Assembly (NCBI GenBank): GCA_025934595.1
Contig: JAICXU010000074.1
Coordinates: 1 to 9,213 of the forward strand
Length of the DNA: 9,213 nt
Source: Polyangiaceae bacterium
GTDB lineage: Bacteria; Myxococcota_A; Polyangia; Polyangiales; Polyangiaceae
Direction of reading: 5' to 3'
The notes under the pieces are model-generated. The model saw nothing but the letters and a program-made list of their open reading frames with translations, was not told the DNA's origin and did no database searches. The translations under genes and the position numbers were made by a program. Below, piece by piece: positions 1 to 6,631 of the stretch (within the stretch, counting starts at the first letter, position 1; the number at the start of each line of letters is the position of its first letter).

Positions 1-1
1 C

Positions 2-118
2 GCGCGCGAGGCGGCGAAGCTCGTGGAAAAGGGCCGTTTGACGCGACAGGGCGACCGCATTGCGATCCCCAAAGCCGCTTGGATTTACGCGAACGACACT
101 GCCGCGCGACTTTTTTAG
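2..118 (+). CDS. C-terminal fragment of an unidentified protein, possibly HemW-like
   Basis: The frame starting at base 2 is open to a TAG at 116-118 and gives 38 residues, ending in ANDTAARLF. Third positions are nearly all G or C, as expected for a real gene here; frame 3 hits a stop early. The pattern, a basic/helical stretch, then GRLTRQGDRIAI, then a short helix ending Ala-Ala-Arg-Leu-Phe, resembles the winged-helix-like tail of radical-SAM HemW/HemN-type proteins. The fragment is too short to prove this, and any DNA-binding winged helix end could look similar. The 5' part lies outside the window. The next gene begins 18 bases downstream, so the two may share a transcript. Confidence 0.6.
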   Translation, partial: AREAAKLVEKGRLTRQGDRIAIPKAAWIYANDTAARLF

Positions 119-136
119 CGCTAGAGTTCGCGCGCC

Positions 137-1090
137 ATGAAGACGCGCGCTCTCGGTTCGTTCGCCTCGATCGCTCTCCTCGCCGCGTGCAGCTCCACGC
201 ACGGCTCCGATTTCGCGGGCAACCAGGGAAATGGAGATAGCGGAGTCGGCGACGGCGGATCCCAAGGCTCGTTTCCGCAAAATGATTCCGGCACCGCGCC
301 GAACAGCAGCGACGGCCCCGGCGAGGTCTTCGGCCACAGCGCCGACACGCTCTACAAGCTCGAGCCCCTCTCGATGACGGTCACCACCGTCGGCAAATTC
401 AGCTGCGTCGACATTCCGTGCAACCTGGGCGAAGGCATGTGGGACATCGCTCTCGACAAAGACGGCAACATGTACGGATCGGTCGCCATCGCGAATGGAG
501 CCTGCGACGGATCGATGGCAGGCGCGATCGTGAAGATCGACAAGACCAACGCGAGCTGCACGATCGTGGGCACATCGTCCTCCGCATTTCCGAACTCGCT
601 CAGCTTCGTGCCCGCCGGAACGATCGATCCATCGAAGGAAGTACTTGTAGGATACAACCAAGATGCCTACCTCCGGATCGATCCGACGTCGGGCACCACC
701 ACGACCATCGGCGGCTTGAATCCGAACTCGACGGGCCAAACTTGGTACTCGTCCGGCGACATCGTCTCGATCATCGGCGGAAAGACGTATTTGACGGCGA
801 GCACAACGAGCGACGGCACCGGTGGCGACGACTCCATTCTCGAGGTCGATCCCGTGCACGGCACGGCGCTCGCGGTCGTCGGCACGGTCGGCTCGATCGG
901 CGCGCAGCACGTATGGGGCCTCGGATTTTGGGCCGGTACCGCCTACGGATTCGACGACAGCGGACAGCTCCTCACGATCGATCTGACGACGGGCGTCGGC
1001 ACGCCCGTACCTCTCAGCGGAAGCTTGAGCGGCCTCTCCTTTTATGGAGCGGGAAACACGACGGCCGCGCCGGTGAACAAACCACGCTGA
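137..1090 (+). CDS. Secreted lipoprotein with beta-propeller-like repeats
   Basis: A 317-residue protein of unknown function, predicted to be a lipid-anchored envelope protein. The N-terminus is a lipoprotein signal: basic MKTR, a hydrophobic core, then the lipobox LLAAC with the acylated Cys at residue 18. Residues 19-62 are a Gly/Ser/Asp/Asn-rich linker. The rest carries a motif repeated about five times, near residues 72-86, 131-145, 178-192, 233-249 and 277-291: a hydrophobic strand with Lys/Arg/Glu-x-Asp (for example VKIDKTN, LRIDPTSG, LEVDPVHG, LTIDLTTG) followed by a second strand ending in Val/Ile-Gly. Such strand pairs are typical of NHL/YncE-like or WD40-like propellers, but no catalytic residues are visible. 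A few cysteines (90, 95, 123, 141) could form disulfides. The start is fixed by the signal peptide; the ribosome binding site is weak. The kinase gene follows after 30 bases. Confidence 0.85.
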   Translation: MKTRALGSFASIALLAACSSTHGSDFAGNQGNGDSGVGDGGSQGSFPQNDSGTAPNSSDGPGEVFGHSADTLYKLEPLSMTVTTVGKFSCVDIPCNLGEGMWDIALDKDGNMYGSVAIANGACDGSMAGAIVKIDKTNASCTIVGTSSSAFPNSLSFVPAGTIDPSKEVLVGYNQDAYLRIDPTSGTTTTIGGLNPNSTGQTWYSSGDIVSIIGGKTYLTASTTSDGTGGDDSILEVDPVHGTALAVVGTVGSIGAQHVWGLGFWAGTAYGFDDSGQLLTIDLTTGVGTPVPLSGSLSGLSFYGAGNTTAAPVNKPR

Positions 1091-1120
1091 CCATGCGGTG
1101 ATATTCTCCTCTTCGGCGCG

Positions 1121-2620
1121 ATGTCCGAACACTGGGATTACCGCCCCGGCACGCTGATTCCGGGAACGAAATACCAAATCGTCGCGAAGCTCGGCGCGGG
1201 CGGGATGGGCACCGTGTACGAGGTCGAGGACGTGAGCGTCGAAAAACGCTTCGTCTTGAAGACCATCCACGTGAAGTACGCGGGCCACAACGTCGCCGTG
1301 GAGCGATTCGTGCGCGAAGCGAAGGCGCTCGGAAAGCTCGAGCACAAGAACATCGTGCAAGTGATCACGGCGGGCGTCACGGGAGACGCGCTCGAGCTCC
1401 GATACTTCGTGATGGAAAAACTGAACGGACACTCGCTCCGCACCGTTCTCCATTCGAAAGGTGCCCTCGCGCTCGAGGCCGCGTGTCACTTCATGATCGA
1501 GCTCCTCTCCGCGCTCAATTGCGCGCACGACGCGGGCATCATCCATCGTGACATCAAGCCCGAAAATATTTTCGTCTCGAAAGACTCGATGGGGACGACG
1601 ACGCTGAAGCTCCTCGACTTCGGGATCATGTCGAGCACGGGCACGCGCACGTCCGATCGCAAAGGCTTCATGGGGACCGCGCGCTATGCGGCGCCCGAAA
1701 TGCAGATGCCGGGTTACGAAGCGACGCCGCTCGCGGACATCTACTCCGCGTCGCTCGTGTTCTACGAAATGGTGTGCGGGTCGGGACCGTACGACGAGCT
1801 CGAAGAGGTTCCGGATTTGCTCGAGGCCCATCGCCTGAGGCCGCCGCCGAAGCCGTCGCTCTTTCGCACGGGGATCCCCGAGTCGCTGCAAGGCTTGATT
1901 TTACGGGGTTTGGCGAAAGATCCGAACGAGAGGCCCGTCGATGCATTTTCGTACGCCGAGGAAGTGAACGCCGTGCTCCGCGAGCTGCGCGGGGGACGTC
2001 CGAGCTCGACGCAGCAGGTTGCGGCGGCGCCCTCGGGGGCGACGCTCGAGAAGATCATCCAGAGCGCGCGCACACGCGAGGGCGCGATCACACCGGCGCC
2101 GCAAGCCGTGATGCCGGCGTCCGAGCGATATGGCTTGCCGCCGCAGCTCTCGCCGACGGCGATCGACGAGCAAGCGGCGAAGCTCTTCGCGAGCGCATCG
2201 GGTCCGACGTCACGACCGCGTCCGATGAAAGAAGCGGAGACGATGGGAGCCACGCACTCCACGGCGCCCGATCTCCACGCGACGAAATCGCGAGCCTGGA
2301 TGTGGGCCCTCGGTGCAGCCCTCGTTCTTCTCGGCCTCCTGGCGATCGTGTCGCTGAAGAATGCGTGGTCGCCGAAATCGACGACATCCGCAGCAGCGCC
2401 AAACGAAACGCCAACGCCGATCTCGACCTCGACCTCGACCTCGACCTCGACCCCGACCTCGACCTCGACCTCGACCTCGACCTCGACCTCGACCCCGACC
2501 TCGACCTCGACCTCGACCTCGACCCCGACCTCGACCTCGACCTCGGCTCCGACCCATCGACATCACGGTCATCCACCGCCGCCCGTCGCGACGAACGCTC
2601 TTCCTGGTTCCGGCCTATAA
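1121..2620 (+). CDS. Membrane Ser/Thr protein kinase (PknB-type) with Ser/Thr-rich external tail
   Basis: A 499-residue eukaryotic-type kinase that should phosphorylate Ser/Thr on cytoplasmic proteins; the substrate is unknown. The kinase domain spans about residues 18-288. Visible motifs are the Gly loop GAGGMGTV (25-32), the ATP-anchoring Lys47 in VLK, the catalytic loop HRDIKPEN with Asp144, DFG at 166-168, the activation-loop end GTARYAAPE (185-193), and Asp206 in ADIYS. All key residues are present, so it should be active. A flexible juxtamembrane segment (about 290-390) leads to one transmembrane helix (about 392-412). Outside there is no recognisable sensor domain (PASTA, for example), only a Ser-Thr/Pro-Thr repeat (435-478) followed by HRHHGHPPPP and a short end. 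Myxobacteria carry many kinases of this design. The ATG has no strong Shine-Dalgarno sequence. It ends 24 bases from a convergent gene. Confidence 0.95.
   Translation: MSEHWDYRPGTLIPGTKYQIVAKLGAGGMGTVYEVEDVSVEKRFVLKTIHVKYAGHNVAVERFVREAKALGKLEHKNIVQVITAGVTGDALELRYFVMEKLNGHSLRTVLHSKGALALEAACHFMIELLSALNCAHDAGIIHRDIKPENIFVSKDSMGTTTLKLLDFGIMSSTGTRTSDRKGFMGTARYAAPEMQMPGYEATPLADIYSASLVFYEMVCGSGPYDELEEVPDLLEAHRLRPPPKPSLFRTGIPESLQGLILRGLAKDPNERPVDAFSYAEEVNAVLRELRGGRPSSTQQVAAAPSGATLEKIIQSARTREGAITPAPQAVMPASERYGLPPQLSPTAIDEQAAKLFASASGPTSRPRPMKEAETMGATHSTAPDLHATKSRAWMWALGAALVLLGLLAIVSLKNAWSPKSTTSAAAPNETPTPISTSTSTSTSTPTSTSTSTSTSTSTPTSTSTSTSTPTSTSTSAPTHRHHGHPPPPVATNALPGSGL
2423..2554 (+). repeat. 22-unit hexamer tandem array (TCGACC) inside the kinase gene
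   Basis: There are 22 head-to-tail 6-base units. The consensus TCGACC encodes Ser-Thr. Units 6, 13, 18 and 22 are CCGACC (Pro-Thr) and unit 21 is TCGGCT (Ser-Ala). The array encodes residues 435-478 just outside the membrane helix. Because the unit is two codons long, gain or loss of units keeps the frame and only changes linker length. The near-identical codon use within the array, unlike the varied codons elsewhere in the gene, points to recent slippage or unequal exchange rather than slow point evolution. Confidence 0.95.
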
Positions 2621-2644
2621 CGCGGCGATTTCAGACATGCGCGA

Positions 2645-3292
2645 TCAGTCCGCGCAGGCGAAGTTGGCAAATTCCCAGCGATTCGATGCATCGCATTGGA
2701 TCATGGTGCCGTCGGGGATCGTGCACGATCCGTAATCGCACGTCTGTCCGACTTGCGAGCAGCTCGAGCCCACGCGCGGTCGCTCGGCCGGACATCCCGG
2801 CGCTGGAGATTCACAACGCCACAACTTCGGAAGCAGTCCTCCGTCGGGATTGATCTCCACGGGTCCGCTCACTTGATCCGAGCACGCGCAGCGACCGTCG
2901 GGATACTCACAGATCTTTTCCGTGTCGCCGCACGCTTGTCCCTCGGGCACGTCGCTCTTCGATGCCGGGCAGTCGTTGCTGGGCGCAGGGCAAAAGGGTC
3001 CGGGCGTCGGCGCCGGCGTCTTCCACTCGCCGCTATCGCAATCGATGATCGGATTGTTGCAGCGCCCGTTGCTCGTTCCATATTCGCACTCGAGGCCGGT
3101 CGGTGAGCACGCGCCGCCGGGCGACGGCATCGACGATGGACAGCCGCTGCCCGATCCACCACCACCACCACCACCACCTCCTCCTCCTCCGCCGTCAGCT
3201 CCATTCGTACCCCCGCTGAAAACGGTGCCGCCACAGGCAGGGGCGAGAAGAAGCGGCAGGGCGGCGGCGAAAACGAGGAGAGCGGCTTTCAT
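2645..3292 (-). CDS. Cys-rich repeat lipoprotein with polyglycine linker
   Basis: A 215-residue protein of unknown function, probably on the cell surface. The signal peptide is a hydrophobic run ending in the lipobox LAPAC, with lipidated Cys20. A Gly-rich linker including 13 consecutive Gly (34-46) follows. The rest is three tandem modules, each with six Cys and a conserved Trp: Cys 51/62/69/78/85/101 (Trp90), 108/121/128/135/137/160 (Trp158) and 167/178/185/190/200/213 (Trp206). Each begins Cys-Pro and contains a Gly-x-x-Cys or similar step, then Cys-x6-Cys-(Glu/Asp)-Tyr. Even Cys number per module suggests three disulfides each. Such modules occur in uncharacterised myxobacterial lipoproteins; no enzyme motif is seen. 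AGAGGG lies 2 bases before the ATG, an unusually close ribosome binding site. The gene is divergent from the M16 operon and convergent with the kinase. Confidence 0.85.
   Translation of the reverse strand: MKAALLVFAAALPLLLAPACGGTVFSGGTNGADGGGGGGGGGGGGGSGSGCPSSMPSPGGACSPTGLECEYGTSNGRCNNPIIDCDSGEWKTPAPTPGPFCPAPSNDCPASKSDVPEGQACGDTEKICEYPDGRCACSDQVSGPVEINPDGGLLPKLWRCESPAPGCPAERPRVGSSCSQVGQTCDYGSCTIPDGTMIQCDASNRWEFANFACAD
3155..3193 (-). repeat. Triplet microsatellite encoding 13 glycines
   Basis: Thirteen glycine codons in a row on the minus strand: GGC, five GGA in all (four before and one after), and a central run of seven GGT. The uniform GGT and GGA runs indicate replication slippage. Unit changes would only lengthen or shorten the linker between the lipid anchor and the Cys-rich modules. 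Confidence 0.9.
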
Positions 3293-3427
3293 GACCCTCT
3301 ACAAAGCAAACGAGGGTCCAGGGAAATTCCTCATTTTTGCGGCAAATTGCACCGATTTCGATGTGCCACGCCACGCGATCGCGACACGGGCGCCACGGGC
3401 AAAAGCGGTATCGGAGGGCGGGCGACA
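3293..3427. promoter_or_regulatory. Divergent intergenic region, probable promoters for both directions
   Basis: The 135 bases between the two divergent start codons must hold the promoters of the Cys-rich lipoprotein and the M16/hem operon. The stretch 3320-3350 is richer in A/T than its surroundings and has short dyads: GGAAATTCC (3322-3330), TTTGCGGCAAA (3336-3346) and GCAAATTGC (3342-3350). I could not assign -35/-10 or sigma-54 boxes with confidence on either strand. Confidence 0.5.
3413..3418 (+). promoter_or_regulatory. Shine-Dalgarno site setting the M16 peptidase start
   Basis: GGAGGG lies 9 bases before the ATG at 3428, a good spacing. It supports that start over an in-frame ATG at 3347, which would put 27 polar and basic residues ahead of the signal peptide, and over an ATG at 3446, which has only a G run three bases ahead of it. 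Confidence 0.65.
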
Positions 3428-5053
3428 ATGCTAAATCGGGGGCGCATGATCGCTCGCCGCCTCGCGCTTCTCGCCACGCTCCTCGTCCCCATTTCTGCGC
3501 TCGCTCAAAAGTCCCCGAGCCCGTCGGTGAAGCAAACCGCGAAGCCGAAAGCGAGCGCCGCGTCCGCGCCTTCCAAGACGCCGGCCAAGTCGCCGATCAC
3601 GAAACCAGCGGCGACCGCAAACGCCGCGACCAGCGTGGCCCCGCCGGTGAAGCTCGAAGTGAAGCTCGAGGTGCGCAAGAAGACGCTCGCGAACGGCCTC
3701 CGCGTGATCATGGCGCCCGACTCGACATCACCGACCGTCGCCGTCGACGTGGTCTACGACGTGGGGAGCCGCGTGGAAGAGCGCGGACATTCCGGCTTCG
3801 CGCACCTCTTCGAGCACATGATGTTCCAAGGCTCGGGAAATGTGCCGAAAGGCGATCACTTCAAGCTCGTCACGTCGCACGGCGGAACGCTGAACGGAAC
3901 GACGAACCAAGATCGCACGAACTACTTCGAGATGCTGCCGCGGAGCGAATTGCCTCTCGCGCTGTGGCTCGAAGCCGATCGCATGAAGTCGCTCGACGTG
4001 TCGCAGGCGAACTTCGAAAACCAGCGGTCGGTCGTGAAAGAAGAGTACCGGATGCGCGTCGAGAATGCGGCGTACGTGCCCGCGGAGATTCGTCTGCAGG
4101 AGCTCGTCTATCAGGGCTACTACCCGTACGAGCACTCGACGATCGGATCGATGCGCGACCTCGACGCCGCCCAGCTCGATTGGGTGCGCGCGTTCCACGA
4201 TGAATATTACGCGCCAAATAACGCTGTTTTGTCGATCGCGGGCGATTTCGATCCGGACGAAGCGATGGGGTACGTCGAGAAATTTTTCGGCCCCGCGAAG
4301 GCCGTGCAGACTCCGAAGTTCGACAAGACGGAGGCCGTTCCGCCGCAAACCGCGCCACGCGAAGAGGTCGTCGAAGACGCACACGCGAAGCTGCCGGCGT
4401 ATTTCGACGGCTGGCAGATTCCGCAGACGCGCACGCCCGAGCATTACGCGCTCGAGCTCGCCGGAATGATCCTCACCGACGGCGAGAGCTCGCGTCTCTA
4501 TCGCTCGCTCGTGCGGGAGCGCGCCGTGTGCGTATCCGTCCAAGCCGGCACGAACGATTTCCGCGGACCCGATTGGTTCGAGCTCGAAGCGAAGCTCGCG
4601 ACCGGCGCGAAGATCCCCGACGTCGAGAAGCTCGTCGACGCGCAGATCGCCGCGCTCGGCGCAAAGGGACCGACCGAAGCAGAGCTCGCGAAAGCAAAGA
4701 CGCGATTCATGTCGCACTTCGTGATGGGGCTGCAATCGAACTTCGCGCGCGCGCAGAAGCTCGCCGAGTTCGAGGTCTATTGGGGCGACGCGAATCTCTT
4801 GAACGACGAAGCGTCGCAATACATGGTCGTCACCGCCGACGACGTGAAGAAAGCGGTCGCGAAATATCTGACGAAAGACAAACGCTCGCGCGTCGAGGTG
4901 AAGCCTGCGCAAGACGCATCCGCCGCCGCGCCGGCCACGCCGAACAAAGCGACGCCGCAAAAAGCAGCAGCGAGCGCGGTGGCTCCGGCGAAAACGCCAC
5001 CCACGACGCCGCCTCCGAAGTCACCCGTCGTGCAAGGGCCGGTGAAGAAATGA
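3428..5053 (+). CDS. Exported M16 family zinc metallopeptidase (catalytic subunit)
   Basis: A 541-residue periplasmic or secreted peptidase of the M16B (processing-peptidase-like) group. A signal peptide occupies residues 1-26 or 27 (MLNRGRMIARR, hydrophobic core, SALAQ). A Lys/Ala/Pro-rich linker runs to about residue 80. The first M16 domain follows, with the inverted zinc motif HLFEH (His126, Glu129 as general base, His130) and the third ligand Glu205/206 in SVVKEEYRMR. The second, non-zinc domain covers about residues 310-490. A 50-residue Ala/Pro/Lys tail ends the protein, an unusual extension for the family. In the second domain the segment RERAVCVSV has Val369 where the substrate-binding Tyr of the Arg/Tyr pair normally sits. 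The next gene encodes an M16 protein that has that pair but no zinc site, so the two probably form a heterodimer. The start is chosen on GGAGGG at 3413. Substrate unknown. Confidence 0.92.
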   Translation: MLNRGRMIARRLALLATLLVPISALAQKSPSPSVKQTAKPKASAASAPSKTPAKSPITKPAATANAATSVAPPVKLEVKLEVRKKTLANGLRVIMAPDSTSPTVAVDVVYDVGSRVEERGHSGFAHLFEHMMFQGSGNVPKGDHFKLVTSHGGTLNGTTNQDRTNYFEMLPRSELPLALWLEADRMKSLDVSQANFENQRSVVKEEYRMRVENAAYVPAEIRLQELVYQGYYPYEHSTIGSMRDLDAAQLDWVRAFHDEYYAPNNAVLSIAGDFDPDEAMGYVEKFFGPAKAVQTPKFDKTEAVPPQTAPREEVVEDAHAKLPAYFDGWQIPQTRTPEHYALELAGMILTDGESSRLYRSLVRERAVCVSVQAGTNDFRGPDWFELEAKLATGAKIPDVEKLVDAQIAALGAKGPTEAELAKAKTRFMSHFVMGLQSNFARAQKLAEFEVYWGDANLLNDEASQYMVVTADDVKKAVAKYLTKDKRSRVEVKPAQDASAAAPATPNKATPQKAAASAVAPAKTPPTTPPPKSPVVQGPVKK

Positions 5054-6603
5054 AATCGCTCAAACTAGCTTGTTTTTCCCTTGTTTCGGTTGTCGCTTCA
5101 CTGCTCGCCGCTTGCGGAGGATCGCCGCCTCACGCGGCGGGTCCCCAGCACGCCGACATTCCCATCGGTGACACCTCACCGCCGAAGCCGCTCGCGCCCG
5201 GAAAAGAATCTCCGCCGGGACCGCTCGCTTCGAAGGACTCGCCATTCCCCGCGATCGCGCGCACGAAGGTCGCGAATGGAATGGAGATCGCGACCGTGAC
5301 GTCGCACGCGCTGCCGATCGTGCAAGTGCGTCTCGTGTTCCACGCCGGCATGGGGTACGCGCCGAACATACCGGGCCTCGCGGAGACGACCGCGGAGATG
5401 CTGAAGGACGGCGGCACGAAGACGATGACGAGCGCGACGTTGCTCGACAAGGTCGAATCGCTCGGCGCAGATCTCAGCATCGACACCGACACCGACGCGA
5501 CGACGATCGGGCTCGGCGTGACGAAGGACAAGCTCGCCGAAGCGCTCACCCTTCTCGTCGACGTGGCTACGGCACCACGATTCGACGAGACCGAATTCAG
5601 AAAGTTGAAGAAGCGCGAGATCGACGAAGCCGAAGATCGCGCGCGCTCGAACGGCGGATGGACCGTCATGCATGCGCTCATGCGCGAGCTCTATGCGCCG
5701 ACGAGCCCCTACGCGTCCTACGGAGCCACGCCGGCGGAGCTCACGAAGCTCACGAGCGCGGGCGTCCGCGATTTCTACAAAAAATTCTTCGTGCCGAAAA
5801 ACGCCACCCTCATTCTCGCCGGCGACATCGACGCATCCGCCGCCGACATGGCGAGCTCGAAGTTCTCGAAATGGACCGGGGGCGATCCTCCGAAGGTCGA
5901 ATTTCCCGCCGCGATCGCGCCGAAGGGCACGCGCGTGCTTCTCGTCAATCGCGCGAAATCCGCGCAGAGCGACATCTCGGTGGGGACGCTCGCGCCCGAG
6001 CGATCGACGCCGAATTGGCCGGTGATTCGCGTCGCGAACCAAATCTTGGGCGGCGGCGTCGCGGGTCGTTTGTTCCTCGACGTGCGCGAGCAGCGATCGC
6101 TCGCATATTCCACGGGCTCGCGCATCACCGAGCTCGCGCACGGACAGCAACCCTTCATCGCGTACGCGGGAACGCAAACGCCGAAGACGGGGCTCGCGGT
6201 GCAGGGAATTTTGGACAACCTCTCGAAGATCCAAACGGGGGTCACGGACTCCGAGACCGCCACCGCCACGCGTTACTTGAGCGACATCTTCGCGGTGCGC
6301 ATGGAGACCCTCGGCGCGATCGCGAACATGGTGGCGACGCAGACCGAGCTCGGATTGCCCGACGGCTACTGGGATCAATATCGCGCGGCCGTGAAGCAAG
6401 TGACGACGGCGCAAGCGAGCGAGGAAGCGAAGACCCTGACGTCCGCACCGGGGTGGCTCATCGTCGTTTCCGGTGACGCCGACGTGATCGGCACGCCGCG
6501 GAGTCATTTCGGCGACGTCACCGTGCTCGATCCCGAGCACGAGTTCAAAACGCTGCGGACGATCCCCGCGAACCCGCAAGCGGCGCTCGAAATCGCGAAG
6601 TAG
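5050..6603 (+). CDS. M16 family lipoprotein lacking the zinc site (partner subunit)
   Basis: A 517-residue M16-fold protein with a lipoprotein signal: MKSLK, hydrophobic core, SLLAAC with lipidated Cys22. A Pro-rich linker runs to about residue 68, then two M16 domains follow (about 70-285 and 290-500). Where HxxEH should be, the sequence reads GLAETTAEML (109-118), so both His ligands and the catalytic Glu spacing are lost and it cannot bind zinc in the usual way. It keeps the second-domain signature LGGGVAGRLFLDVREQRSLAYS, with Arg346 and Tyr353 as the probable substrate-binding pair. Its ATG overlaps the stop of the catalytic subunit (ATGA at 5050-5053), as for coupled heterodimer subunits. 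Known bacterial pairs such as Sph2681/Sph2682 of Sphingomonas divide the active site in this way. The lipid anchor could tether the pair to a membrane. The frame is open 174 codons upstream of this ATG, inside the previous gene, but that part is shadow. Confidence 0.9.
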   Translation: MKSLKLACFSLVSVVASLLAACGGSPPHAAGPQHADIPIGDTSPPKPLAPGKESPPGPLASKDSPFPAIARTKVANGMEIATVTSHALPIVQVRLVFHAGMGYAPNIPGLAETTAEMLKDGGTKTMTSATLLDKVESLGADLSIDTDTDATTIGLGVTKDKLAEALTLLVDVATAPRFDETEFRKLKKREIDEAEDRARSNGGWTVMHALMRELYAPTSPYASYGATPAELTKLTSAGVRDFYKKFFVPKNATLILAGDIDASAADMASSKFSKWTGGDPPKVEFPAAIAPKGTRVLLVNRAKSAQSDISVGTLAPERSTPNWPVIRVANQILGGGVAGRLFLDVREQRSLAYSTGSRITELAHGQQPFIAYAGTQTPKTGLAVQGILDNLSKIQTGVTDSETATATRYLSDIFAVRMETLGAIANMVATQTELGLPDGYWDQYRAAVKQVTTAQASEEAKTLTSAPGWLIVVSGDADVIGTPRSHFGDVTVLDPEHEFKTLRTIPANPQAALEIAK

Positions 6604-6631
6604 GGGCCGAAAGTTCGCTAAAGTACGTCGC

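Noticed and set aside
2423..2554. CRISPR-like array
   Set aside because: Units are 6 bases with no spacers and are in frame within a kinase gene.
2210..2572. Minus-strand Gly-Arg repeat protein resembling RGG proteins
   Set aside because: The Gly-Arg run is only the reverse reading of the hexamer array; its flanks have no conserved features.
1774..2853. 359-codon + strand frame with an Asp-Leu polymer
   Set aside because: It overlaps the kinase domain and the convergent gene out of frame; the polymer is the hexamer array read in another frame.
3347..3427. Longer N-terminus for the M16 peptidase starting at ATG 3347
   Set aside because: It would add 27 polar/basic residues before the signal peptide and has no ribosome binding site, whereas 3428 has GGAGGG nine bases ahead.
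3728..4960. 410-codon minus-strand open frame across the M16 peptidase
   Set aside because: Antisense to a gene with intact catalytic motifs; no domain seen in the shadow product.
5050..6603. Possibility that the M16 partner is a decayed pseudogene because it lacks the zinc motif
   Set aside because: The frame is intact over 517 codons, the second-domain signature is well kept, and zinc-less partners are normal in M16 heterodimers.
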